Source: Actinomycetota bacterium
GTDB taxonomy: Bacteria > Actinomycetota > Acidimicrobiia > Acidimicrobiales > Microtrichaceae
Length of the DNA: 51,001 bases
Reading direction: 5' to 3'
Assembly: GCA_009701845.1 (NCBI GenBank)
Contig: WLJI01000002.1
Location: 1-51,001 of the forward strand
Below, piece after piece: positions 34,897 through 43,280 of the stretch. A program made the position numbers and the translations under genes. Under the pieces are notes generated by a model that ran no database searches, was not told the DNA's origin, and saw only the letters and a program-made list of their open reading frames with translations. Positions within the stretch are counted from its first letter, which is position 1. Every line of letters starts with the position of its first letter.

Positions 34897-35987
34897 TCCA
34901 TTGTTTCTCGCCACTGCTCAATCCAAACCTCGCGTTGGGCAGCGATTACCTCTGGGGCAATGCTGAGTGGTTCGGCGGCGCGGGGCGCAAAGCGCTCAAA
35001 GACCTCTGGCAATGCAACGGCCGTGACGGGAAAGACGTAGTTCGTGAGCGGCAAAGCCTGTTGCCATGTGGGACTGAGCATGAACTTCAGGAGTTGCTGA
35101 GCAAGTTCTGGCTCCGGCGCTCCGGCAAGCACTCCGGCGTACTCAATCTGCGCTACGCAGCTCTCCAACATGACAGTCGAGGCAGGCTCGGTGCGTTCGC
35201 CCTCGCTAAAGACCACTTCTGCGGGCGGACTCGAGGCGTAGGACAGCACCAGCGGTCGGTCTCCGCCAGAAACGGTGTAGTCGCTGTAGTACGCATCATC
35301 CCAGCTCGGGCGGACTCGCACCCCATTGTCTTTCAGTTGTTGCCAGTACTTCGGCCAGCCCTGCTCCCCGCTGCGAGCGACGGTTCCAATGAGAAACGCA
35401 AGACCCGAAGAAGAGGTGACTGGACTCTCGACAACGAGCAGGTCTTGATAGGCAGGGTCAGTCAGTTGCGCCATTGTGGTGGGCGGCTCAATGCCGTTCG
35501 TTGCAAACCACTCCTGATCGATGTTGATGCACACATCACCAGTGTCGATCGGAACCAGAAGGTCTCCGGCCGCACCCAGAGGGCGCAGTTTCTCTGGAAC
35601 GCCTTCAATGACCTCGGGTTGAAAGGGAACAAGCAGTTCCTCTTCTAACGCTCGAGTTGCCAGAGTGTTGTCGATGCCAAAAATCACATCGCCTTCTGGT
35701 GACCCTGCCGATAACAGCGCCTTGGTCAACATGGTTCCTGTGTCTCCGGTGGCTACAACTTTGATGGTGGCACCGGTTTGCTTTGTGAACTCTGCTGCTG
35801 CCTCTTCTGGAAGGGCGAACGCATCGTAGGTAACGAGTACGACTTCTTTCGCTTCCCGTGAGTCCTGCGCAACGTCTGATGCGGAGTTCGTACTAGAACT
35901 GCAAGCACTGGCCAACAGCAGAACCGCTGCGACTACAAGAACCAAACAACCTCTGACTGCTGATCTGAAGAAGCTGTTCGATGTCAT
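34893..35987 (-). CDS. Thiamine-binding lipoprotein (ThiB/TbpA-like)
   Basis: Extracellular substrate-binding protein of the ABC importer. The N-terminus has a basic region, a hydrophobic stretch and a lipobox-like LASAC (Cys at about residue 29). The mature part resembles ThiB: VTYDAFALPEEAAAEF, GTMLTKALL, GDVIFGIDNTLATRA, SSGLAFLIGTVA, and RPLVLSYASSPPAEV, the last being typical of thiamine binders. Length 364 aa. The start overlaps the thiamine pyrophosphokinase stop by 4 bases, so the three genes form one coupled operon under the TPP riboswitch. Confidence 0.88.
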   Translation of the reverse strand: MTSNSFFRSAVRGCLVLVVAAVLLLASACSSSTNSASDVAQDSREAKEVVLVTYDAFALPEEAAAEFTKQTGATIKVVATGDTGTMLTKALLSAGSPEGDVIFGIDNTLATRALEEELLVPFQPEVIEGVPEKLRPLGAAGDLLVPIDTGDVCINIDQEWFATNGIEPPTTMAQLTDPAYQDLLVVESPVTSSSGLAFLIGTVARSGEQGWPKYWQQLKDNGVRVRPSWDDAYYSDYTVSGGDRPLVLSYASSPPAEVVFSEGERTEPASTVMLESCVAQIEYAGVLAGAPEPELAQQLLKFMLSPTWQQALPLTNYVFPVTAVALPEVFERFAPRAAEPLSIAPEVIAAQREVWIEQWRETME

Positions 35988-36661
35988 GGCTCCCTTTCTT
36001 GATTCAGGATGACCGCTACGACGCCGGACTCCACGCTGATATGTGCAACTGAATCTAAAATCTCGTTCGAGACTCCGCGGGTTGAGCCCGGCTCTAGAGC
36101 CTCACCGCCAAAGGTCCAGCGCAGCCCCCTGCTCACAATCCCACAGGCGGTTCCGTTCAGTGCCATGACGGACAACACCTGCCCAGGCTCGGCCGAGAAC
36201 TCCCAAGAGTCACGAACGATTGCCACATAGGTTGAGTCAAAGAATGCGTCAATACGCATGTTGGCAAATCGCTCAGCGGCTAACAACAAGAGCCCACCAA
36301 AGAGATGGTCTACGCGCCCAGATCCGCTGCCAATGACGGTGAGGTTACGAATCTCGTGGGCCTCGCAGGCCATCACCGCCTCGAGAGCGAGCTCAAGATC
36401 GGTTGCATCTTTGTCTGCAGGAAAGGGTCGGATCTCTGCACCGGCTTGCCTTGCTTGATCGAGCAGTGGCTGATCCACGGAGTCCATGTCGCCAATAACT
36501 AGGTCGGGCATGCGCCCACATGCCAACGCAAGGTGCAGCCCAGAGTCAGCTGCTACAACGAACGCTGCATCGACAGCAGCAGATGCTCTGAAGACGCTCG
36601 GCGCTGTCACTTCAGGGTGCGGCCCGCCAGAAAACACAACGGCGCTCTTCACACATTCCAC
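35984..36661 (-). CDS. Thiamine diphosphokinase
   Basis: Transfers pyrophosphate from ATP to thiamine to make TPP. The motifs AADSGLHLAL, LVIGDMDSVD, FPADKDATDLELAL and GSGSGRVDHLFGGLLLL are those of the family. Length 225 aa is normal. I use GTG 36661, 9 bases after GGAGGG at the 3' end of the TPP riboswitch; GTG 36652 is another possibility. First gene of the operon, followed by the thiamine-binding protein and permease: uptake followed by activation of the vitamin. Confidence 0.92.
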   Translation of the reverse strand: MECVKSAVVFSGGPHPEVTAPSVFRASAAVDAAFVVAADSGLHLALACGRMPDLVIGDMDSVDQPLLDQARQAGAEIRPFPADKDATDLELALEAVMACEAHEIRNLTVIGSGSGRVDHLFGGLLLLAAERFANMRIDAFFDSTYVAIVRDSWEFSAEPGQVLSVMALNGTACGIVSRGLRWTFGGEALEPGSTRGVSNEILDSVAHISVESGVVAVILNQEREP

Positions 36662-36666
36662 TATGA

Positions 36667-36755
36667 ATCTCCCTCCGCTGGCATTACCCAGATCAGGTTG
36701 CGGGTCAGTGGCCCTGAGCCACTTTCTCAGCCCGCTGGTGCGAGCTCCCCGGATG
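36667..36755 (-). promoter_or_regulatory. TPP riboswitch (THI element)
   Basis: On the minus strand the conserved elements appear in order: GGGGAGC at the 5' side (about 36744-36750), CTGAGA (36725-36730), a variable stem of CAGTGGCC type, ACCTGATCTGG (36688-36698), and AATGCCAGCGGAGGG (36671-36685). These are the thiamine pyrophosphate-binding core. The 3' element GGAGGG doubles as the Shine-Dalgarno for the GTG at 36661, so TPP binding probably blocks translation initiation. No separate terminator hairpin with a T-run is seen between aptamer and start. Confidence 0.96.
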
Positions 36756-36800
36756 AGTTGTTATCTCCCAAAGCTACATGCTCTGAAGCAACTAGCTCAG

Positions 36801-37952
36801 TCAGTCCCCGATGATGCCATTCATGCGAGCAAGAGTGCGCAACATAACCTCATCCGCTCCCCCGCCGATCGACCACAAGCGAGTGTCGCGGTAGAACCGC
36901 GCAGGCCAGTTCTCTTCTACGTATCCCATGCCGCCGTGGTACTGAACGGCGAGATCGGCCATGCGCCGGGCCAGGCGAGCCGAGCGCAACTTGGCCACCG
37001 TTGCGTGCCGAGTGATGTCTTGGCCGTCCATATAAGCAGCCACTGCCGCCCAGTTGTGATGGCGCATCATGTCGAGCTCCGACGCTAGGTCAGCAAGCTC
37101 ATATTGCAACGACTGATTTGCCAACAGCGGAGCGCCAAAGGCCTCTCGTTCTTTGAGATAAGCCACCGTCCGGTTGAGCGCATGTTCAATCGCTCCCACC
37201 ATCTGATACGAGGCAATCATGCGCTCGTTTTGGAACTGACTCATTTGCTGCTGAAAGCCTCGGCCGATTTCACCAATGGCATATTCAACTGGCACACGCA
37301 CGTCAGTGAAACTCAGCTCGGCAGTATCTGAAGCTCGCATGCCGAGCTTGTCAAGGGTTCGGCTCACCGAGAAGCCTTCGGAGTCTGTGGGAACAATGAT
37401 CTGCGACATTCCCCGAAAACCGCCCTCATCCGAGGTGCGGCACAGCAAGCAGATCCAATCTGCCTGCGCCCCGTTGGTGATCCACATCTTTGACCCGTTG
37501 ATCACCCATTCGTCACCGTCGATCACAGCGCGAGTGCGAAGGCCCGCAACATCGCTTCCCGCGTCAGCTTCGCTAATTCCAACCGCAGCTACTTGGTCAC
37601 CAGTTATAGCTCCGACAAGAAACTTCTCTTTCAGCTCAGTTGTACCGAACTGGTGCAAAGAAGGCGTGGCCATATCGGTTTGCACTGACAGCGCCATGGC
37701 AACCCCGAGCGATGCCGCTCGGCCGATTTCCTCGCCAAAGATCATGGTGTAGCTGTGGTCTGCAGCGGCACCGCCAACATCTTCTGAGTACTCAAGTCCT
37801 AAGAGCCCGAGCGAGCCGAATTTCTTAAACAGACGATGCGCCGGAAACATCCCAGCCTGCTCCCACTCATCAGCGTGGGGATCAATCTCATTTTGAACCA
37901 CGTCCCTGACCATGGCTCTAAACGAATCGTGCTCATCAGTGAACTTCAACAC
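36801..37952 (-). CDS. Acyl-CoA dehydrogenase (second, helix-G Glu type)
   Basis: FAD-dependent acyl-CoA dehydrogenase of 383 aa. Motifs: VGISEADAGSDVAGL, KMWITNGAQADW, AVQYHGGMGYVEENWPARFYRDTRLWSIGGGADEV. As in the first dehydrogenase of this window, the C-terminal base position is Gly, and a Glu in FQNERM is the likely base. The first five codons are uncertain: GTG 37952 has GGGAG at 5 bases, while TTG 37964 is also open. It lies just upstream of the TPP riboswitch on the same strand but is unrelated in function; substrate not predictable. Confidence 0.9.
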   Translation of the reverse strand: MLKFTDEHDSFRAMVRDVVQNEIDPHADEWEQAGMFPAHRLFKKFGSLGLLGLEYSEDVGGAAADHSYTMIFGEEIGRAASLGVAMALSVQTDMATPSLHQFGTTELKEKFLVGAITGDQVAAVGISEADAGSDVAGLRTRAVIDGDEWVINGSKMWITNGAQADWICLLCRTSDEGGFRGMSQIIVPTDSEGFSVSRTLDKLGMRASDTAELSFTDVRVPVEYAIGEIGRGFQQQMSQFQNERMIASYQMVGAIEHALNRTVAYLKEREAFGAPLLANQSLQYELADLASELDMMRHHNWAAVAAYMDGQDITRHATVAKLRSARLARRMADLAVQYHGGMGYVEENWPARFYRDTRLWSIGGGADEVMLRTLARMNGIIGD

Positions 37953-38082
37953 AGAAACTCCCAAGGTCGTATGGCCCGCTCAACGTGGTTGACAGTATCA
38001 GCGGTAGACTCCTGCTTCTCAGTCACCATTCCTGCAACCGTGCAGAGGTCTGTCTCGCAAGGACTGAGAGAGGCTCAGGTAC

Positions 38083-39261
38083 GTGTTCACAATTGTGTTC
38101 TGTTTTCTCGGGTGGACTCTGGGATGGATACTTTTTGGACGAACGAAGACCGTCCGGCAGTTGGCCGCTACGAGCACCGCTGCAGAGAGCGAACAACCTC
38201 TTTCGACTCCCAACGGGCTTAGAAACGTAGGCCAAGGCCGCCCCTTTGACGTGATTATTCCGGCACGGAACGAGGCCGATTCCATCGGACTTCTGCTGAG
38301 CGACCTTGCGGCACTTCCAGTAGCAGGCAATCGCGTGGTCGTAGTGAATGACCATTCCACAGATCGCACCGCCGATATCGCATCTGAGTTTGCTGGGGTT
38401 GAAGTCATCGATGCAGCAGACCTGCCCGAAGGTTGGACGGGCAAGAGTTGGGCATGTCACAGCGGAGTTGAGCACCTTCGTAACAGCTCCACCGACACGG
38501 ACCGAGGCTTGATCTTCTTTGACGCTGATGTGCGAGTTGAGCAAACCGTTGCCCAACTATTAGTTGATTACCAGAAAGCCTCAGGGGCTCTAGTTTCGGT
38601 TCAGCCTTGGCATGAAACGAAGCGGCCCTACGAGAAGCTTTCTGCGCTGTTCAACGTGATTGCGTTGATGGGAACCGCCATGGCCTCGCGAACCAAGTCA
38701 CGAGGCGCATTCGGGCCGGTGCTGGTCACATGTGATGAAAGCTACCTCCTTGCCGGCGGCCATGAGGCAGTACGAAATGAAGTGGTCGAAGACCTAGCGC
38801 TTGCGGCGAACTATCGCAGTAGCGGGCAACCCGTGGAACTGTTCCGTGGAGCCGATCTCGTGAAGTTTCGGATGTACCCAAACGGCCTGCGCCAACTCTG
38901 CGAGGGCTGGGCAAAGAACTTTGCTACCGGGGCTGGTGCAACTCACCCACTACGGCTTCTTGCTGCGGTCCTCTGGCTGACAAGCCTAGGTAGCGCAACC
39001 GGGCTAGCCGTAGAAGCAGCACTCGGCTCCCAGCCCATCTGGGTAGCGTTCGCGGTCTACTTCGCCTTTACCGCTCAACTGGTGTGGATGTTCCACAATG
39101 TCGGAAACTTCGGCTTGAGAACAGCAGCAGTTTTTCCTGTGCTCCTAGCGTTCTTTTTCTGCATCTTCGGATGGTCACTCTGGCGGACCTACGTTCGCCG
39201 AAGTGTCACCTGGCGTGGACGGGCAATCCCTCTTGGAACTCAAAGCCACAAGCCGTGTTGA
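38083..39261 (+). CDS. GT2 glycosyltransferase, CrtQ-like
   Basis: Membrane glycosyltransferase. A short N-terminal hydrophobic segment precedes the GT-A domain: FDVIIPARNEADSIG, VVVVNDHSTDRT, LPEGWTGKSWACHSG, IFFDADVRVE (DxD-type) and VVEDLALAANYR; three or four hydrophobic segments close the 392-aa protein. PEGWTGKSWAC and the C-terminal layout resemble staphylococcal CrtQ, which glucosylates a carotenoid carboxylate. The start is GTG with a weak ribosome-binding site. It overlaps a CrtO-like acyltransferase gene, which strengthens the CrtQ reading, but no carotenoid synthesis genes are in the window. Confidence 0.8.
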   Translation: MFTIVFCFLGWTLGWILFGRTKTVRQLAATSTAAESEQPLSTPNGLRNVGQGRPFDVIIPARNEADSIGLLLSDLAALPVAGNRVVVVNDHSTDRTADIASEFAGVEVIDAADLPEGWTGKSWACHSGVEHLRNSSTDTDRGLIFFDADVRVEQTVAQLLVDYQKASGALVSVQPWHETKRPYEKLSALFNVIALMGTAMASRTKSRGAFGPVLVTCDESYLLAGGHEAVRNEVVEDLALAANYRSSGQPVELFRGADLVKFRMYPNGLRQLCEGWAKNFATGAGATHPLRLLAAVLWLTSLGSATGLAVEAALGSQPIWVAFAVYFAFTAQLVWMFHNVGNFGLRTAAVFPVLLAFFFCIFGWSLWRTYVRRSVTWRGRAIPLGTQSHKPC

Positions 39262-39743
39262 TTCAGCTTCCAGACATCGCAGCCGTCGTTGTGTCGGTTC
39301 TAGCTTGGCTCTTTATTGGTTTCAGCACCGGATTTCTCCTTCATAAGGTTCCCGTGAGGCGCTTTGATCACGACACCTGGTTGACCCGACCACGTCGTTT
39401 CGAGGACGAGGGCAACTTCTATCAGCGCCGGTTAAAAATTCGGAACTGGAAGGACCGCCTACCCGAAAAAGGCGACCTCTTTCCTGACGGGTTCTCGAAG
39501 CGACATCTGACGAATCGCTCCACTGAGCACCTAGAGCGTTTCATGGCCGAGACCCGCCGAGCAGAGACGGTGCACTGGCTTAACTTAAGCGCAGGTCCGT
39601 TGTTCCTCATCTGGTGTCGTCCCCTACTCGGAGTGTTCATGATCGTCTTCGGCGTTGTTGCGCACCTGCCGTTCGTGATGGTGCAGCGCTACAACCGCGA
39701 GCGCTTAGGACGGCTCCTACGACGCCGCCGCCCTAGCTCGTGA
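39258..39743 (+). CDS. CrtO-like glycosyl-carotenoid acyltransferase family protein
   Basis: Small membrane protein (161 aa) like CrtO, which esterifies the sugar of glycosylated carotenoids in staphylococci. Seen: an N-terminal helix, NFYQRRLKIRNWKDRLPEKGD, RFMAETRRAETVHWLNL (conserved E-x2-RAE-x2-HW), a hydrophobic pair and the C-terminal FVMVQRYNRERLGRLLRRR. I start it at TTG 39258, which overlaps the glycosyltransferase stop by 4 bases; GTG 39255 is one codon earlier. The frame is open further upstream, but that part lies inside the glycosyltransferase gene. It overlaps the end of the convergent ppk2 by 11 bases. Confidence 0.75.
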   Translation: MIQLPDIAAVVVSVLAWLFIGFSTGFLLHKVPVRRFDHDTWLTRPRRFEDEGNFYQRRLKIRNWKDRLPEKGDLFPDGFSKRHLTNRSTEHLERFMAETRRAETVHWLNLSAGPLFLIWCRPLLGVFMIVFGVVAHLPFVMVQRYNRERLGRLLRRRRPSS

Positions 39744-40617
39744 AACGGCCCTTGCGAATCCGATCGGCTTCCATAATCGCAAGTTCCTGCGCACCCGAGA
39801 CAACGATCGATGGGTCGGGAACATAGTTGACTTCAGGGTTGCGCTCGCCGTAGTCCACAGCGTTCAGGATGACCCGCATCGCGTTCATTCTTGCTAGATG
39901 TTTGTTCTTTGAGCGAATCACCGTCCAGGGGGCTTCTACCGTGCTGGTTTTTTTAAGCATCGCGTACTTGCGGTCGGTGAAATCTGCCCAATGCTCTTGA
40001 GCCTGAACGTCAATCTCGCTGAGTTTCCACTGACGCAATGGGTCATTGCGTCGACGATCGAAACGTCGCTTCTGCTCACGCTTCGTCACGCTGAAATACA
40101 GCTTCACCAGAATCGTTCCCTGCCGAACAAGGTCCTTTTCGAAGCCAACCACGCCCCGCATAAAATTCTTGTACTCCTGCTCGGTGCAGAAGCTAAATAC
40201 CGGCTCGACCATTGCCCGGTTGTACCAACTGCGATCGAAGAGCACCATCTCTCCCCCGGTCGGAAACTCTGCGATGTACTTCTGAAAGAACCATTGCGAG
40301 CGCTGCTCTTCTGTGGGTTTGCCTAAGGCCACAACCCGATAGTGCTTCTCGTTCATATAACGGGTCACTCGTCGAATCGTGCCACCTTTGCCAGCCGCGT
40401 CTCGGCCTTCGAACAGCACGATCATCCGCTTGCTGTTTTCCTCTAGGTAGCGCTGCAAGACCAGCAGTTCTGCTTGGAGCGGCTTGAGTTCCTCTTCCTT
40501 TTTCAGTTGCCGCACTGCGGTGCGAACCAGTTTTGGCTCTCGTTGCACCACAGCGTCTTCGCGATCCGCGAATGGGTTAGGTGGCAAGGTGCGGTTCTGG
40601 TCGTTCTCAACGGACAT
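39733..40617 (-). CDS. ppk2: Polyphosphate kinase 2
   Basis: Uses polyphosphate to phosphorylate nucleoside diphosphates (or the reverse). The PPK2 core has Walker A FEGRDAAGKGGTI, the lid-like RVVALGKPTEEQRSQWFFQKY, Walker B FDRSWYNRAMVEPV and KLYFSVTKREQKRRFDRR. Length (294 aa) and single-domain form fit class I PPK2. I prefer the ATG at 40617, with GAGGA just upstream, over TTG 40629. Convergent with the CrtO-like gene and divergent from msrB. Confidence 0.93.
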   Translation of the reverse strand: MSVENDQNRTLPPNPFADREDAVVQREPKLVRTAVRQLKKEEELKPLQAELLVLQRYLEENSKRMIVLFEGRDAAGKGGTIRRVTRYMNEKHYRVVALGKPTEEQRSQWFFQKYIAEFPTGGEMVLFDRSWYNRAMVEPVFSFCTEQEYKNFMRGVVGFEKDLVRQGTILVKLYFSVTKREQKRRFDRRRNDPLRQWKLSEIDVQAQEHWADFTDRKYAMLKKTSTVEAPWTVIRSKNKHLARMNAMRVILNAVDYGERNPEVNYVPDPSIVVSGAQELAIMEADRIRKGRFTS

Positions 40618-40717
40618 GGTGTTCCTCAATAAGTAGGGGAAAGTAACTCGCCCCTGCAGTAGATAAGCAGTACAACTTGAATGAGCCTACCGATATCACC
40701 TTCGCTGCACACCCCGA

Positions 40718-40723
40718 TAATGT
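40718..40723 (+). promoter_or_regulatory. Candidate -10 box for leaderless msrB
   Basis: TAATGT, ending 7 bases before the ATG at 40731. It supports that ATG over the one at 40677, which would add 18 residues of no recognisable homology. Confidence 0.42.
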
Positions 40724-40730
40724 TGATCCG

Positions 40731-41156
40731 ATGACAGATGCAACAGGCCCTACCGCAGAGACACCGCTGAGAACCGATCTCGCAGAGAATGAGCTTCGCG
40801 AACGACTCAGTGCCGAACAGTTCATCGTGACTCAACAAGCCGGCACTGAGCCAGCGTTTACGGGCGCCTACTGGGACAAGAAAGATGCGGGAACCTACCG
40901 CTGCGTCGTCTGCGAAATGCCACTGTTCTCGTCTGAAACTAAATACGAGTCAGGATCTGGGTGGCCCTCGTTCTTTGAAGCGCTTGACCCCGAAAAGGTC
41001 ACGCTGATTGAGGACCGAAGTCACGGGATGTCTCGAACTGAAGCCGTCTGCGCCCATTGCGGAGCGCACCTAGGCCACGTGTTTTCAGACGGCCCGCGCC
41101 CAACCGGGCAGCGATTCTGCATGAATTCAGCCTCACTAGATTTTGTAGCCGAATAG
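40731..41156 (+). CDS. msrB: Peptide-methionine (R)-S-oxide reductase MsrB
   Basis: Repairs oxidised methionine (R form) in proteins. The two zinc CxxC motifs (CVVCEM and CAHCGAH), KYESGSGWPSFFEAL, HLGHVFSDGP and the catalytic Cys in GQRFCMNSASLDF are all present. Length is 141 aa from ATG 40731; an upstream ATG (40677) is open but the short form matches the family and has a TAATGT box 7 bases before it. A lone gene between divergent ppk2 and a convergent P450. Confidence 0.95.
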   Translation: MTDATGPTAETPLRTDLAENELRERLSAEQFIVTQQAGTEPAFTGAYWDKKDAGTYRCVVCEMPLFSSETKYESGSGWPSFFEALDPEKVTLIEDRSHGMSRTEAVCAHCGAHLGHVFSDGPRPTGQRFCMNSASLDFVAE

Positions 41157-41173
41157 CGCTGCGGTCGCCCGGC

Positions 41174-41222
41174 CGAGGCGCCCTTCTCACAAGCACAAGC
41201 ACAAGCACAAACAAGCGCCTCG
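41174..41222. repeat. Hairpin with hexamer tandem repeat in its loop
   Basis: Eight-base arms CGAGGCGC and GCGCCTCG enclose a 33-base loop that holds four copies of a hexamer (CACAAG three times, then CACAAA; 41188-41211). It lies in the gap between the convergent msrB and P450 genes and may act as a transcription terminator in either direction, but there is no T-run. Confidence 0.5.
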
Positions 41223-41228
41223 CTAGGC

Positions 41229-42485
41229 TCAGTCGTTAACGGTTTGGCCCTCGGCGTGCTTGCGCTCGGCCGGCGTGAAGCGGATTGGGATGTGCTTCAC
41301 ACCGCCAATAAAGTTCGACCGAAGCCGCTCAATATCGCCATCAAATTCGATGTCCTGCATCCGAGACACGATCTCATGGAAGATCAACCGAAGTTCCATG
41401 CGGGCCAAGTTCGTTCCCAAGCAGTAATGAGCGCCGCCGCCACCGAAAGCAATGTGCTCGTTCGGGGTGCGTTCGATGTCGAAGCTAAAGGGAGCGTCGA
41501 AGACTTCCTCATCCCGGTTCGCAGAGATGTGCCACATCACGACTTTGTCGCCAGCTTTGATCTGCTTACCGCGTAGCTCAAGGTCTTTCATAGCCGTGCG
41601 TCGAAAGTGCAGCACGGGAGTTGCCCAGCGAAGCACCTCTTCAACTGCGCCATCGATGTATGTATCGGGATCGCTTCGCAGCTTGGCAAGCTGTTCGGGG
41701 TTCTCCATGAGCGCAATCATTCCGTGCGCAGTTGCGTTGCGTGTGGTCTCGTTACCGGCAACGGCTAGAAGGAGAATGAACAGCTCAAACTCTTCTTGGG
41801 TCAAGCGGTCGCCGTCGATCTCTGCGTTGATCAGCTTGGTCACGACATCCTCGCGGGGGTCGTCCCGTCGTGCTTCGCCAAGGCTTGCTGCATACATGTA
41901 CAACTCTGCTGCTGCCATCGTTGCTTCGTCAGGGTTCTCGCTTTGATATTCGGGGTCATCGGCGCCAACCATTCGGTTGGACCAATCAAAGAGCAGGTGC
42001 CGGTCTTCATCGGGAACACCCATGATCTCTGCGATTGCCTGCAGTGGAAGCTCCGCTGCAAGATCGGTCACAAAATCGCAGGTTCCGGCCTCGATGACCT
42101 GATCCACAATGAGCTCCGTGCGGAACCTCAGGTGCTGTTCAATAAGTGCAATCATGCGAGGCGTAAACCCCTTGTTGACCAACAGCCGGTACCGCGTATG
42201 CCGCGGCGGGTCAGTCATCAACATGATCTTGCCGCGCATATCAAAGCCCGACTCCACGTCGTTGAACTCAATAATGTTCACGCCGTTGGCCTCGGAGCTA
42301 AACCCCTCGGCATCGCGGTTGATCAACTTCAGGTCTGCATGCTTCGTGATTGACCAGAAGCCCGGCCCTGTTTCTTCTTCGGTCCAGTGCACAGGATCTT
42401 CTTGGCGCAGCTGGGCAAACACCTCGTGGTGTTCCATCCGCTGAAAAGCTTCCGGGTTGGTCAGTACGCTGTCGATGATCTCCAT
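41229..42485 (-). CDS. Cytochrome P450 (CYP125/CYP142-like)
   Basis: Soluble bacterial P450 of 418 aa. Visible: I-helix AGNETTRN (about 243-250), ExxR in EEVLRW (283-286), the heme loop FGGGGAHYCLGTNLAR with axial Cys355. The I-helix AGNETTRNATAHGM and general sequence resemble CYP125/CYP142, actinobacterial enzymes that oxidise the cholesterol side chain, but the substrate here is unproven. TATCGT ends 7 bases before the ATG, and there is no Shine-Dalgarno. No ferredoxin gene is adjacent. Divergent from the HAD gene. Confidence 0.9.
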   Translation of the reverse strand: MEIIDSVLTNPEAFQRMEHHEVFAQLRQEDPVHWTEEETGPGFWSITKHADLKLINRDAEGFSSEANGVNIIEFNDVESGFDMRGKIMLMTDPPRHTRYRLLVNKGFTPRMIALIEQHLRFRTELIVDQVIEAGTCDFVTDLAAELPLQAIAEIMGVPDEDRHLLFDWSNRMVGADDPEYQSENPDEATMAAAELYMYAASLGEARRDDPREDVVTKLINAEIDGDRLTQEEFELFILLLAVAGNETTRNATAHGMIALMENPEQLAKLRSDPDTYIDGAVEEVLRWATPVLHFRRTAMKDLELRGKQIKAGDKVVMWHISANRDEEVFDAPFSFDIERTPNEHIAFGGGGAHYCLGTNLARMELRLIFHEIVSRMQDIEFDGDIERLRSNFIGGVKHIPIRFTPAERKHAEGQTVND

Positions 42486-42492
42486 GGGGTGA

Positions 42493-42498
42493 ACGATA
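42493..42498 (-). promoter_or_regulatory. Candidate -10 box for leaderless P450 gene
   Basis: TATCGT on the minus strand, ending 7 bases before the P450 ATG. The divergent HAD gene has a similar box at 42567, so the 93-base gap seems to hold two leaderless promoters. Confidence 0.42.
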
Positions 42499-42566
42499 AC
42501 GCGTTCTAGTTTTGAAGAGGAATTGCGAAGTGTCCGATTCCGTCAGCGAGTCAATCCCAGGCCGCC

Positions 42567-42572
42567 TAGATT
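42567..42572 (+). promoter_or_regulatory. Candidate -10 box for leaderless HAD gene
   Basis: TAGATT, ending 6 bases before the ATG at 42579, with no Shine-Dalgarno between. Confidence 0.45.
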
Positions 42573-42578
42573 CACCTG

Positions 42579-43262
42579 ATGCCCTTACCCACTGCCGTAC
42601 TTTGGGACCTAGATGGAACCATGGTGGACTCAGAGCCCTACTGGGTTGCTGCAGAGCACAAGCTTGCGCAGATGTACAAGGTCAACTGGACCGTGCAAGA
42701 CGAACTCTCTGTAGTGGGGGCTGCGCTCACCGATACTGGCGCTGCCCTCAAGGCAAAAGGGATCGACCTCTCCGTGGCCGAGATTGTTGACTTCATGGTG
42801 AACAGCGTGGTGACAGATATCGGCGCAGAAGTTCCCTGGCAACTCGGAGTTCTTGATCTGCTCGCTGCGCTCAAGGCTGTTGAGGTTCCCTGCGCACTCG
42901 TGACCATGTCCTATCAGGTGATTGCAGATCAGATCATTGCCGGCACCGCACCGGGAACCTTCCAGGTGGTGATTAGCGGAGACAACGTCACCCATGGCAA
43001 ACCCCACCCCGAGCCATATCTGCTCGCTGCAGAGAGGCTCGGCGTTGACATCACACGATCAGTAGCGATCGAGGATTCTTTCACTGGTCTTGCTTCGGCG
43101 CGAAGCGCCGGAGCCCGGGTGCTAGCCGTGCAACGCAAACTCCAGATCCCTGCAGCCGAGGCTCTCAGCCGAGTTGGCGACCTGGCCTCGCTCACGGTTG
43201 AGGATCTTTCTAGGATTGCTGCAGGCCACGTGATCGACCGACTCACTCTTCAAGAGGAGTGA
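42579..43262 (+). CDS. HAD-superfamily phosphatase/phosphomutase
   Basis: The Asp nucleophile motif LWDLDGTMVDSE stands at the N-terminus, motif II in ALVTMSYQ, the Lys in THGKPHPEPYLLAAERLG, and the metal-binding acidic pair in VAIEDSFTGLASARSAG. This is the form seen in phosphoglycolate phosphatase, beta-phosphoglucomutase and sugar-phosphate phosphatases (227 aa); I cannot say which substrate. Divergent from the P450 gene and convergent with gadB 18 bases away. Confidence 0.88.
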   Translation: MPLPTAVLWDLDGTMVDSEPYWVAAEHKLAQMYKVNWTVQDELSVVGAALTDTGAALKAKGIDLSVAEIVDFMVNSVVTDIGAEVPWQLGVLDLLAALKAVEVPCALVTMSYQVIADQIIAGTAPGTFQVVISGDNVTHGKPHPEPYLLAAERLGVDITRSVAIEDSFTGLASARSAGARVLAVQRKLQIPAAEALSRVGDLASLTVEDLSRIAAGHVIDRLTLQEE

Positions 43263-43280
43263 GGCGGTCGAAGCCGTCGC

